42,734 nucleotides of DNA, taken from the NCBI GenBank assembly GCA_944325175.1, contig CALUYZ010000018.1, positions 1-42,734 on the forward strand, written 5' to 3'. Origin of the DNA: Candidatus Gastranaerophilales bacterium (lineage in GTDB: Bacteria > Cyanobacteriota > Vampirovibrionia > Gastranaerophilales > Gastranaerophilaceae). A program made the position numbers and the translations under genes. Positions 34,415 through 42,702 of this stretch are shown piece by piece (the first letter of the stretch is position 1; each line of letters begins with the position of its first letter). The notes under the pieces are model-generated. The model searched no databases. It was not told the origin of the DNA and saw nothing but the letters and a program-made list of their open reading frames with translations.

Positions 34415-34595
34415 ATTGTTTTTAAGCACTATAATCCGTTTAAAAATTATATATTTTATTTCAATCCGGGGCAAAAATATTAAGCTCTATATACAATATT
34501 TTTAATTAAATTAGTTTAAAAATCATTTTTTTAATTAATGGACTTTATTGTAAAAATCGGGTTATAATTAATTTTACAACTAAAGGAGTAAATTA

Positions 34596-35954
34596 ATGCA
34601 GGAAGATTTGAAAAAATTCAGCACGGTTCAATTATTAAATTTTTGTTTGGGGTTTTTTGGGCTTCAATTTGCATGGCAGATGAGAATTATATTATCGGGC
34701 CCTGTAACTGAATCTCTTGGCGCAAGCCCTTTTTTGTTTGGTTTAATTTGGCTCGCAGGACCTGTTACAGGAATTGTAGTGCAGCCTATAATTGGCGCAT
34801 TATCTGACCACACGCAAACCCCGATTGGAAGAAGGGTTCCTTATTTATTAGGCGGTGCAATTTTAGCTGCCATAGGGCTTTTTATTCTACCAAACAGCGG
34901 AAATATAGCAGAATCCTTTGGAACAAGCGCCCCCGTTTGGCTTGGGCTTTTAATAGCAGCTATTATGATATGGATTATAGATGCTTGTGTAAACGCTGCT
35001 CAAGGACCGTATAGAGCTTTAATTCCTGATAATATGCCAAAAGAACAACATTCCGTTGCAAATTCTTATTTGAGCTTTGCAATAGGTTTGGGTTCCGTTA
35101 TAGCCGCAGGAACGGCACCGTTTTTAAAATGGGCTGTTGGCTATCAAATGTCTGTTAATGCACAATTTTATATGGCAGGTTTAGCCTTTCTTTTGGCTAT
35201 GATATGGACTTGTATCACCATAAAAGAAAGAAAAATTGAAAAAACAGAAACAAAAGAAGATGTTAAAACGCCAACATTTATGGAAAATGTTAAGGAATTT
35301 TTTAAAATTTCTCCTGAAGTTCCAAAAATTTGTCTTATGCAATTTTTCGCTTGGATTGGCTTAATGAGCATGATGATATTTTTCACTCAATATTCAATCC
35401 ACACAATTTTCAATGTTCCTGATTTAGCAGGGGTAGATGACACCGTTAAAATTTTATATGATGCAGCGAATATGGAAGGGGCAAATTTTTCATCAATTTG
35501 TTTTGCGATTTTTAATTTAATTTGTTTTATTGTTGCACTTCCAATAGGTAAATTAGCCGTTAAATACGGAAATAAAATTGTTCATATTGTTTCTTTAATT
35601 TCAATGGCGGTTGCTTATTTAATTATGTGGAAAACAACAGATAAAACTTTGGTTGCTTTTGCAATGGGCTTAGCTGGCATTGGCTGGTCAAGCACATTGG
35701 CACTTCCTTTTGCAATGCTTTCAAAATATATAAAACAAGGAACTGAAGGCTCTATTATGGGTGTATTTAACATTTTTATAGCAGCACCGCAGGTTTTAGT
35801 ATGCACGGTTTTAGCAAAAGTTATTGATTCTGCTAAAATAACGCTTGATGACGGTTTATTTAATAACCACTGGGAATATGCCTTTTTAGTGGGTGCCATA
35901 ATGCTTATTTTATCAGCACTTACAACTTGTTTTGTAAAAGAAAAAACAAATTAA
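34596..35954 (+). CDS. MFS transporter, GPH/SLC45-like sugar transporter
   Basis: 452 aa, about 12 membrane segments. Features of the sugar-cation/SLC45-like group: GFFGLQFAWQMRIILSGPVT, ESLGASPFLFGLIWLAGP, the loop GALSDHTQTPIGRRVPYLLGG, and LSKYIKQGTEGSIMGVFNIF in the second half. It is likely a proton- or sodium-coupled uptake system for a disaccharide or similar sugar. AAAGGAGTAAATTA gives a strong start. Single-gene unit ended by the hairpin at 35971. Confidence 0.85.
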   Translation: MQEDLKKFSTVQLLNFCLGFFGLQFAWQMRIILSGPVTESLGASPFLFGLIWLAGPVTGIVVQPIIGALSDHTQTPIGRRVPYLLGGAILAAIGLFILPNSGNIAESFGTSAPVWLGLLIAAIMIWIIDACVNAAQGPYRALIPDNMPKEQHSVANSYLSFAIGLGSVIAAGTAPFLKWAVGYQMSVNAQFYMAGLAFLLAMIWTCITIKERKIEKTETKEDVKTPTFMENVKEFFKISPEVPKICLMQFFAWIGLMSMMIFFTQYSIHTIFNVPDLAGVDDTVKILYDAANMEGANFSSICFAIFNLICFIVALPIGKLAVKYGNKIVHIVSLISMAVAYLIMWKTTDKTLVAFAMGLAGIGWSSTLALPFAMLSKYIKQGTEGSIMGVFNIFIAAPQVLVCTVLAKVIDSAKITLDDGLFNNHWEYAFLVGAIMLILSALTTCFVKEKTN

Positions 35955-35970
35955 AAAAATAAAAAATAAA

Positions 35971-35997
35971 AAATCGGGGTTTATTTAGCCCCGATTT
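35971..35997. terminator. Bidirectional terminator between the transporter gene and tpiA
   Basis: AAATCGGGG (35971-35979) pairs with CCCCGATTT (35989-35997), loop TTTATTTAG, T-rich on both strands. Confidence 0.88.
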
Positions 35998-36019
35998 TAT
36001 TTTGCAATATTTTAAAAGC

Positions 36020-36799
36020 TTATGCCATTGCGCCTCTAACGATTTTTGCAAAGCTGTCTGCTTTTAAGCTTGCGCCGCCAACAAGTGCACCGTCAATATC
36101 AGATTGTGCCATTTGTTCTTCGATTGTTTCAGGTTTAACTGAACCACCGTATAAAATTCTGATTGAATCAGCTGCCATATCGCCTTTTAAGCCTCTGATT
36201 GTTTCTCTAATCATTTTGATTACTCTGTTAGCTTCAACTGAATCGCAAGTTTTGCCTGTGCCGATTGCCCAAATTGGTTCGTATGCAATAACTGATTTTG
36301 CTGTATCTTCAGCTGAAATGTTTTCAAAAGCTTTTGTAATTTGAGATGCAATGTGTTTATCTGTGATGCCTTCTTCTCTTTGTTCTAAAGTTTCACCGCA
36401 GCAAACGATAGGCAAAAAGCCGTTTTCTAAAATAGCGATTGCTTTTTTGTTGATTAATTCGTCTGATTCGTTGAAATATTGTCTTCTTTCAGAGTGGCCG
36501 ATAATAATATATTTAAGGTCGAAATCTTTTAACATTTCGATTGAAATTTCACCTGTGAAAGCACCTTTTGGTTCATAATAGCAGTTTTGAGCAGCTAAGG
36601 TTACTTTGCCGCAGCCACAATTTTTTAATTCTTTATCAACTGCATAAAGTGATGTAAATACAGGTGCAATAACAACTTCAGGAAGATTGTTTTTGTCTTC
36701 GTTTTTTAATTCTTGCATAATACCTACTGCAAGTTCAGCGCTTTGGGCTGAATTATTGTGCATTTTCCAGTTGCCCGCAATAATTGGTTTTCTTGACAT
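36020..36799 (-). CDS. tpiA: Triosephosphate isomerase
   Basis: 259 aa from the ATG at 36799, directly after GAAGGAGTATTTATT; the extension to 36853 is leader. Motifs are IIAGNWKMHN with the substrate Lys, IIGHSERRQYF with the catalytic His, VIAYEPIWAIGTGK with the catalytic Glu, and phosphate loops ILYGGSVKPE and ALVGGASL. It interconverts DHAP and glyceraldehyde-3-P. Divergent from bioA by 78 bp. Confidence 0.98.
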   Translation of the reverse strand: MSRKPIIAGNWKMHNNSAQSAELAVGIMQELKNEDKNNLPEVVIAPVFTSLYAVDKELKNCGCGKVTLAAQNCYYEPKGAFTGEISIEMLKDFDLKYIIIGHSERRQYFNESDELINKKAIAILENGFLPIVCCGETLEQREEGITDKHIASQITKAFENISAEDTAKSVIAYEPIWAIGTGKTCDSVEANRVIKMIRETIRGLKGDMAADSIRILYGGSVKPETIEEQMAQSDIDGALVGGASLKADSFAKIVRGAMA

Positions 36800-36877
36800 A
36801 ATAAATACTCCTTCTTTTAAACAAACTGTGTTTATAGTATGTAATATTAACATAAAATAATAGAAAGTGTGTTAATT

Positions 36878-38113
36878 ATGTTAGATATTTGGCATCCCTT
36901 TTGGCAGCATGGTTTAGAAGAACCCATTTATGAAATTAAAGAAACAAAAGATGAATTTTTAATTAAAAAAGACGGAACAAAAATTATAGACGGCATTTCT
37001 TCTTGGTGGGCAAACACTTTGGGGCACAATAACCCATATATTGCATCTGCCATTAAAAAACAGGCTGAAATTATGCAGCAAATTATTTTTGCAGGCTTTG
37101 TTCATCAACCGGCAATAGAAGTTAGTAAAAAACTTTCAAAGTTTTTGCCAAATAAATTTACCCACATTTTCTTTTCAGATTCAGGTTCAATTTGTGTGGA
37201 AGTTGCCCTAAAAATGGCAGTTGGTTATTATTACAACAAATTTAACAAAAATAAATCTAAAATTGTTGCCTTTGAACATTCATACCACGGCGACACTTTT
37301 GGGGGAATGTCATCAGGGGCTGATTCTGTTTTTAATGCGCCATATAAAAAAATGCTTTTTGATGTTTTAAGAATTCCATACCCTAAAAAAAATGAAGAAG
37401 AAAAAACAATTCAAGCATATAAAAAACTTTTAAAAGAAAAAGGTGATGAAATTGGCGCAATTATCTTAGAACCTTTGGTTTTAGGTTCTGGCGGTATGCT
37501 TTTTTATGAACCATTTGTTTTGGATGAACTTTATAAATTGTCTAAAGAATATGATGTTATGTTTGTTTTAGATGAAGTTATGACAGGTTTTGGAAGGTGC
37601 GGCACAATGTTTGCTTATGAACAAACAAATATTGTTCCTGATATTATTTGCTTATCTAAAGGCTTAACAGGGGGAACGGTTCCAATGGCTGCTACCGTTT
37701 GTACAAAAGAAATTTATGATGCGTATTATAGCAAAGATAAATCTAAAATGTTTTTCCACTCATCAAGCTACACTGCAAACCCTGTTTGTATGGCAGCAGC
37801 TTCTGCTAACCTTGATTTATGGGAAAATAAAAAACCACTTGATGATGTTAAAAGAATTAATTCTTATTACAAAAAACAGCTTGGAAACTTTAAAAATGCA
37901 AGAATTAAGGGGGACATTTTTGCTTTTGAAGTGGATGGGGGCGAAAATAATTACGTTTCAAACCTTGCACCAAAACTTTATAAGTTCTTTTTAGATAATA
38001 ATGTTTTATTAAGACCACTAGGTAACACAATTTATGTAATGCCGCCATATTGCATAAAAGAAGAAAGCCTTGATAAAATATTTGCTCTTTTAAATAAAAT
38101 AAATACTCTGTAA
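36878..38113 (+). CDS. bioA: Adenosylmethionine-8-amino-7-oxononanoate aminotransferase
   Basis: 411 aa. IWHPFWQH at the N-terminus matches the BioA HPF motif. SSWWANTLGHNNP, FFSDSGSICVEVALKMA, FEHSYHGDTFGGMSSG, VMFVLDEVMTGFGRCG and the PLP lysine in ICLSKGLTGG follow, then SSYTANPVCMAAA. It transfers an amino group from SAM to KAPA in biotin synthesis. No other bio gene is in the window, so a related class III aminotransferase role cannot be excluded. Start at ATG 36878 after AGAAAGTG. Confidence 0.88.
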   Translation: MLDIWHPFWQHGLEEPIYEIKETKDEFLIKKDGTKIIDGISSWWANTLGHNNPYIASAIKKQAEIMQQIIFAGFVHQPAIEVSKKLSKFLPNKFTHIFFSDSGSICVEVALKMAVGYYYNKFNKNKSKIVAFEHSYHGDTFGGMSSGADSVFNAPYKKMLFDVLRIPYPKKNEEEKTIQAYKKLLKEKGDEIGAIILEPLVLGSGGMLFYEPFVLDELYKLSKEYDVMFVLDEVMTGFGRCGTMFAYEQTNIVPDIICLSKGLTGGTVPMAATVCTKEIYDAYYSKDKSKMFFHSSSYTANPVCMAAASANLDLWENKKPLDDVKRINSYYKKQLGNFKNARIKGDIFAFEVDGGENNYVSNLAPKLYKFFLDNNVLLRPLGNTIYVMPPYCIKEESLDKIFALLNKINTL

Positions 38114-38170
38114 AAATTTACATTAACTGCAAAATTATTAAAATCGGCACAAGTTATATAAGGGGAAAAA

Positions 38171-38851
38171 ATGTATTGTAATAATTGCGGAAAAGAAATA
38201 TCGGATAATCATAATTTTTGTTCTTATTGCGGAGCTTCTGTAGAAATTCCAAACAAAAAAGCCCCTTTTATAAATTTTTGCTCCAAGAAAAAATTAAACG
38301 GAGTTAAATATTTTTTAATTTCTCTGATTCTTTTTTCTGTTATTTTTTTCGCAACGGCAATAACCATATTTTTAAAATCTCCTGAATATTCCATTTATGC
38401 TTCAATTACCGCCATGAAGGAAAACGATTATAACAAAACAATAAAATACATTAACATTGAAAAAATTATAAATAACAGGTTTCAAGAAATTACATCCGAA
38501 ATGATGAATGATTCCGAACTTGCAAACAATCCCTTTGCAGGCTTAGCATATATGTTTATAGAAGCCTTTAAGCCTAAATTTGTTTCCCTTGTTCAAGATT
38601 CTTTTAAAGATATTGTTGAAAGCCCCGACAATGTTTTTCAAGAACTATCCAAACCCAAACTTCTTGCATTTCTCTTAATAAAAAATTATAACGGCATCAC
38701 CCTTACAAAAACCCTCAATGAACCCAAAAAAGCAACTTTTGTCTTTAACAACAACAAAGACATTAACAACCTGCAAATAAACCTAAACAAAACCTCAGAT
38801 AATATTTGGGAAATAGTTGATATCAGCGGATATAACTTTTGGGAAAACTAA
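38171..38851 (+). CDS. Zinc-ribbon membrane protein of unknown function
   Basis: 226 aa. The N-terminal zinc ribbon is MYCNNCGKEISDNHNFCSYC (two CxxC pairs). One membrane helix follows at about residues 45-67 (YFLISLILFSVIFFATAITI). The remaining ~155 residues outside the membrane (YASITAMKENDYNKTIKYIN, NNRFQEITSEMM) resemble DUF4878-type lipoprotein-like domains only loosely. AGGGGAAAAA precedes the ATG. Role unknown. Confidence 0.8.
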   Translation: MYCNNCGKEISDNHNFCSYCGASVEIPNKKAPFINFCSKKKLNGVKYFLISLILFSVIFFATAITIFLKSPEYSIYASITAMKENDYNKTIKYINIEKIINNRFQEITSEMMNDSELANNPFAGLAYMFIEAFKPKFVSLVQDSFKDIVESPDNVFQELSKPKLLAFLLIKNYNGITLTKTLNEPKKATFVFNNNKDINNLQINLNKTSDNIWEIVDISGYNFWEN

Positions 38852-38877
38852 ACAACAAATACCAATAAACTTAAAAA

Positions 38878-38905
38878 ATGTCCGGATTAATAAAAATCCG
38901 GACAT
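38878..38905 (-). terminator. Terminator of the class II gene at 38955-39920
   Basis: ATGTCCGGATT (38878-38888) pairs with AATCCGGACAT (38895-38905). The T-run (TTTTTT) follows on the minus strand, so it mainly ends the prepilin-like gene. Confidence 0.82.
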
Positions 38906-38954
38906 CCGATTATTGAATAAACACAAGCCTTTATGGCTAAATTATAAGAATAAT

Positions 38955-39920
38955 TTATTTATACACACAACGTATTATATGAACTACCGAACGGTCTGCA
39001 CGGTGACGACTTCCATTTTCAAAATTCTGTGCCCATGCTAATCCGCTGCTTCCTATAGATATTACCGAACCGGATAAAAAATAGCCTGCTGCAATATTTA
39101 TTAACTTGCCATTTACAAACATTGAAGCAATTTCATCCCTATCAGGCAATCTTAAATCTTCGCCCTTCAATTTACAAGCCTTTGCCGCATCAAGCGCTTC
39201 TTCACTTGTACTATACGAAGGAGCTGCATCCGAAGCATTTACTTTATCCACATTTGGCGCCACAACAACAGGATTTTTATTGTTAAATGCCGTCATAAAC
39301 CCAACATCCTTCCCCACCTCATTAGGACCTTCCGCCCCATTCAAATCATAAATAAAATTCACGCACATCTTATTCTGCGCATAATGATTAACCATTGTAT
39401 CAGAACTACACAAAGGATTATAAAAAACAGCAACCGACTCCCCATTCACCGTCTCAAACGCCGCCGCCTTCGTATCTGCCACATCCCCTTCTTCTCCTTC
39501 CGTATGCAGCCCATTCAACAATTTTTCATTCAACTCGCTCATCTTCGTCGGAAATGTGATTTCAGAAACCGCCCCTAACGTTGCAATCTTACTTGGCACC
39601 CCGCAAGCAGAAAGCTTACCTGCCCCACAAACATTATTTATCTTATACACCTTAGAAAGTGCATCCAAAATAAAGCTTTCAGCTGCAGTATCTTCTGTCG
39701 CCGTTCCTTCCTCATCAGTTTCAAATTGACCATATCCGCCCAACGTATTCATCTGCCCAATCGCTTGCGCCATTCTGGCATGCAACGCCTTCCTCTGTGC
39801 ATCCCATGCTTTTTCGTTAACATTCACCAACAAACTCGGCAACGTAATCGCCGCCACAATCCCAATAATCGCCAAAGTAATCAACACCTCAGCTAAAGTA
39901 AAACCTCTAAACTTTTTCAT
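38955..39920 (-). CDS. Prepilin-like surface protein, class II, DUF1566/Lcl_C-like C-terminus
   Basis: 321 aa. Signal MKKFRG|FTLAEVLITLAIIG. Class II markers CGAGKLSACGVPSK and ALDAAKACKLKGEDL. C-terminal domain LRLPDRDEIASMF, FLSGSVISIG; tail ENGSRHRADRSVVHIIRC. The usual YWSG is FLSG here, a substitution at a normally invariant tryptophan. AAAGGATAG precedes the ATG. Second gene of a minus-strand class I-class II pair with 40180-41151. Confidence 0.88.
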   Translation of the reverse strand: MKKFRGFTLAEVLITLAIIGIVAAITLPSLLVNVNEKAWDAQRKALHARMAQAIGQMNTLGGYGQFETDEEGTATEDTAAESFILDALSKVYKINNVCGAGKLSACGVPSKIATLGAVSEITFPTKMSELNEKLLNGLHTEGEEGDVADTKAAAFETVNGESVAVFYNPLCSSDTMVNHYAQNKMCVNFIYDLNGAEGPNEVGKDVGFMTAFNNKNPVVVAPNVDKVNASDAAPSYSTSEEALDAAKACKLKGEDLRLPDRDEIASMFVNGKLINIAAGYFLSGSVISIGSSGLAWAQNFENGSRHRADRSVVHIIRCVYK

Positions 39921-39942
39921 ATCATTCTATCCTTTCATTTTT

Positions 39943-40112
39943 TGCACCAATCTGTTTAATTTTGTTGCAACCCATTGAAAGTACCATATTTACAACGTTT
40001 TTGCCCACTCAAAAACCCTACCCATTCTTTTTCCCAACCTTGAACAAAATCCAAAACAATGCTATATTAATAAAAAGACCTAAAATGCACCAAACTTAAA
40101 CATTTTGGTGCA
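39943..40112 (-). promoter_or_regulatory. Invertible-promoter-like module H, orientation toward its gene
   Basis: Proximal site 39943-39969 and distal site 40086-40112. Same-sense cores ACTTAAACATT and AATTAAACAGA share TTAAACA, the same type as module G 11 kb away in opposite orientation. The interior is 116 bp. TAATAT (minus strand, 40064-40069) is 18 bp from TTGGTG. Unlike the other pairs, no terminator or REP-like repeat separates this module from the class I gene upstream. Confidence 0.82.
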
Positions 40113-40179
40113 TTTTTGTCGTGAAAATTGTTGATATTTATTAGCATTTGTTGCATCTGGGTAAAGTGCAAAAATAAAT

Positions 40180-41151
40180 TTATCTTGTGACGCAATAAAT
40201 ATGGTGTCCGCTTGAACGATTGGTACGGGTTCGGTTGCCATTATTAAAATACTGTGCCCAAGCTAATCCGGAAGTGCCGATTGAAATTACAGAGCCGGAC
40301 CAATAGCTGTTTGTATTTTCACTTAAGTTGACAAGCGGTGCATTAACAAATAATGATGCAAGCTCATCTCTGTCGGGCAGTCTTAAGTCTTCTCCCATTG
40401 TTTTGCATACTGTTGATGCATCTGTTTTGCTTTGTGTTTCAGTATATTGCGGTGCAGTTAATGTGTAATTTATGTTGTATGGATTAGGCGCCGTAACAAG
40501 CGGGTTTTTATTGTAAAAAGCAGTGATAAAACCAACATCTTTGCCTACTTGATTAGGACCTTCGCTGCCATTTAAGTCGTAAACAAAATTTACGCACATT
40601 TTGTTTTGTGCATAGTGTGTAGCAGAAGTATCTGAGCTGCACAAAGGATTATAAAATACTGCTATTGATTCACCATTAACGGTTTCAAAAGCGGCAGCTT
40701 TTGTATCTGCCACATTGCCGTCTTCGTTTGCCATGTGGTTTCCATTTAATAATTTTGCATTTAATTCGCTCATTTTGGTTGGAAAATTGATTTCAGAAAC
40801 TGCATCCAGTGTTGTAATTTTGCTTGGAATACCGCAAGAGCTTAATTTGTCGGGTCCGCAAACGTTGTTTATTTTGTAAACTTTTGATAGCGCATCTAAG
40901 ATAAAACTTTCAGCTGCAGTATCTGTTGTTGCAACTCCGTCATCATCGGTTTCAAATGTTCCATACCCACCCAACGTGTTCATCTGCCCAATAGCTTGAG
41001 CTAGCCTTGCATGGAGAGCTTTTTTCTGCGCATCCCATGCTTTTTCGTTTACGTTTACAAGTAGGCTTGGTAAGGTAATTGCGGCAACAATCCCAATAAT
41101 CGCTAAAGTGATTAGAATTTCAGCCAATGTAAACCCTTTTTTCTTTTTCAT
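40180..41151 (-). CDS. Prepilin-like surface protein, class I, DUF1566/Lcl_C-like C-terminus
   Basis: 323 aa. Signal MKKKKG|FTLAEILITLAIIG. Class I markers CGPDKLSSCGIPSK and PQYTETQSKTDASTVCK. C-terminal domain LRLPDRDELASLF, SYWSGSVISIG; tail NNGNRTRTNRSSGHHIYC, where the common VRC reads IYC. Variable codons here are largely AAT, AAC and ACC. AACAGAAAGGTG precedes the ATG, as in the gene at 27795. First gene of a minus-strand pair. Confidence 0.88.
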   Translation of the reverse strand: MKKKKGFTLAEILITLAIIGIVAAITLPSLLVNVNEKAWDAQKKALHARLAQAIGQMNTLGGYGTFETDDDGVATTDTAAESFILDALSKVYKINNVCGPDKLSSCGIPSKITTLDAVSEINFPTKMSELNAKLLNGNHMANEDGNVADTKAAAFETVNGESIAVFYNPLCSSDTSATHYAQNKMCVNFVYDLNGSEGPNQVGKDVGFITAFYNKNPLVTAPNPYNINYTLTAPQYTETQSKTDASTVCKTMGEDLRLPDRDELASLFVNAPLVNLSENTNSYWSGSVISIGTSGLAWAQYFNNGNRTRTNRSSGHHIYCVTR

Positions 41152-41199
41152 AAAAACACCTTTCTGTTGTTAATTTTTAAATTCTATTCTTTTCAACTT

Positions 41200-41369
41200 T
41201 GCACCAATTTGAGCAAATTTGATGCAATGGGTTAAAAGTTTTGTTGGTACAGGGTTTTTGACATGAGGAAAACGAAAATATTAAAATTTGCTGCTCTTGA
41301 ATTAATGTGGAAACAATGATATATTAAGAAAAAGAAGATAAATGCACCAAGATTGCTCATTTTGGTGCA
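41200..41369 (-). promoter_or_regulatory. Invertible-promoter-like module I, orientation toward its gene
   Basis: Proximal site 41200-41226 and distal site 41343-41369. Same-sense cores GATTGCTCATT and ATTTGCTCAAA share TTGCTCA and equal those of module B. The interior is 116 bp. TAATAT (minus strand, 41321-41326) is 18 bp from TTGGTG. The 375-bp gap 41152-41526 holds this module and the terminator at 41474. Confidence 0.82.
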
Positions 41370-41473
41370 TTTTTTGTGAAATTTTAGGATTGGTATGCAT
41401 TTATGAATTGAAGATAAAGATGTTTTGAAAATGTGGATTGTAAATTGATATAAGTTGTGCATTGCAAACAGCA

Positions 41474-41505
41474 AAAATGCAAGAAGTATAAGCTTCTTGC
41501 ATTTT
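41474..41505 (-). terminator. Terminator of the gene at 41527-41970
   Basis: AAAATGCAAGAAG (41474-41486) pairs with CTTCTTGCATTTT (41493-41505), loop TATAAG, T-rich on both sides, 22 bp past the stop. Confidence 0.85.
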
Positions 41506-41526
41506 AGTTTGTTATAAAAGGTGGTT

Positions 41527-41970
41527 TTATGCTAACAAGGTTTTGAAATTATCATTAAATATAGAGCCGCCTGCGTTCTTTTCGATGCTCATATTGCCTG
41601 TAATTAGGCTTAGGAAACCTCCAATGGCGTTGTTTAATTTGTCTTCCATTTTTAGATAGGAAGAATTTTCGCCCAATATTTCTTCTTTGGCATTTTCTAT
41701 TATGCTGCCCGCAACTCCGCCAAGAATTTTGCCCACCATGCCTCCTGCAACTCCGCCGTATGCATAGCCTGCAATTTGCCCTACCGTGCCGTAAATATCG
41801 CTGGCGTCGTATTCTTTTTCAAATAAGCCGCCTGCATTTTGATTGCCATTATTTTCATATTCTTGCATAATATTTGCATTATTTGTAAGTTCTTCGACAC
41901 CGTTATTTTGAACAAGTTGTCCGATAAAATTTAAAGCTAAATTACTCATTACAGAGTTATTCAATTCCAT
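41527..41970 (-). CDS. Small glycine-zipper protein of unknown function
   Basis: 147 aa, no signal peptide. Residues ~58-90 hold a glycine-zipper run (YGTVGQIAGYAYGGVAGGMV, GKILGGVAGSIIE) that could insert into or lie on membranes. A second small hydrophobic patch is AIGGFLSLITG. The rest is Asn/Glu-rich. ACGAGGATATAAAG before the ATG is a good ribosome-binding site. Bacteriocin-like or phage-like small proteins share such glycine zippers, but nothing else supports that. Confidence 0.7.
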   Translation of the reverse strand: MELNNSVMSNLALNFIGQLVQNNGVEELTNNANIMQEYENNGNQNAGGLFEKEYDASDIYGTVGQIAGYAYGGVAGGMVGKILGGVAGSIIENAKEEILGENSSYLKMEDKLNNAIGGFLSLITGNMSIEKNAGGSIFNDNFKTLLA

Positions 41971-42097
41971 CTTTATATCCTCGTATATAGTTCTTATATA
42001 TTAGTTAAAACAATTTACAATACACTATTTTAAAGCTTTTGTTTTTTGTTACATTTTTTTACAAATGAAGTTTTTTAACTTAACTATAATGTTTTAT

Positions 42098-42427
42098 ATG
42101 AACGTAGAGGAACTTATTGAATTATGTTTAATGCATAAAGAATCGGTTTTAACATATCCGTTTTGCAAACAAAAATACGGTAATTTGCCTGTAATTCGTC
42201 ACAAAACAAACAATAAATGGTTTGCTCTTATTTTTATTCAAAACAATATTTTATACATTAATCTAAAATGCAAACCCATTGATGCCGAAATTTTAAGAGA
42301 TAACTATTCTGCCATAAAACCTGCTTGGCACATGAATAAATCACATTGGAATAAAATTGATGTTAATAAAATCAGTAAAACTCTTTTAAAAAATCTGATT
42401 AAAGAAAGCTACAATTTGACTTTATAA
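42098..42427 (+). CDS. YjbR/MmcQ-family protein
   Basis: 109 aa from the ATG at 42098, beginning MNVEELIELCLMHKESVLTY. The upstream ATG at 42065 gives an 11-residue leader not typical of the family. CyaY-like fold signs: PFCKQKYGNLPVIRH, KWFALIFIQNNILYINLKCK, AIKPAWHMNKSHWNKI near the end. These small proteins may bind DNA; their role is unclear. No strong ribosome-binding site is seen. Confidence 0.82.
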   Translation: MNVEELIELCLMHKESVLTYPFCKQKYGNLPVIRHKTNNKWFALIFIQNNILYINLKCKPIDAEILRDNYSAIKPAWHMNKSHWNKIDVNKISKTLLKNLIKESYNLTL

Positions 42428-42481
42428 ACATAAAACATTTAAGCATTTTAATGGGTTTGTTATTAACTCTAAACACAAAAA

Positions 42482-42651
42482 TGCACCAAAATGAGCAAGT
42501 TTGGTGCATTTATCTTCTTTTTCTTAATATATCATTGTTTCCACATTAATTCAAGAGCAGCAAATTTTAATATTTTCGTTTTCCTCATGTCAAAAACCCT
42601 GTACCAACAAAACTTTTAACCCCTTGCATCAAACTTGCTCAAATTGGTGCA
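42482..42651 (+). promoter_or_regulatory. Invertible-promoter-like module J, pointing off the right edge
   Basis: Distal site 42482-42508 and proximal site 42625-42651. Same-sense cores ACTTGCTCATT and ACTTGCTCAAA share CTTGCTCA. The interior is 116 bp and close to that of module F. TAATAT (42525-42530) is 18 bp from TTGGTG. Downstream, AAAAAGGATAAAG replaces the usual AGTTGAAAGGA, and no prepilin start follows within the window, so the controlled gene may be of another kind or displaced. Confidence 0.78.
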
Positions 42652-42702
42652 AAGCCAAAAAGGATAAAGCCTTACTCCATACATTGAAGGCAAAACAAAA
42701 TA

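Noticed and set aside
41232..41474. 80-codon minus-strand frame upstream of the gene at 40180
   Set aside because: It lies across module I and the terminator at 41474; composition follows the repeat, not a protein.
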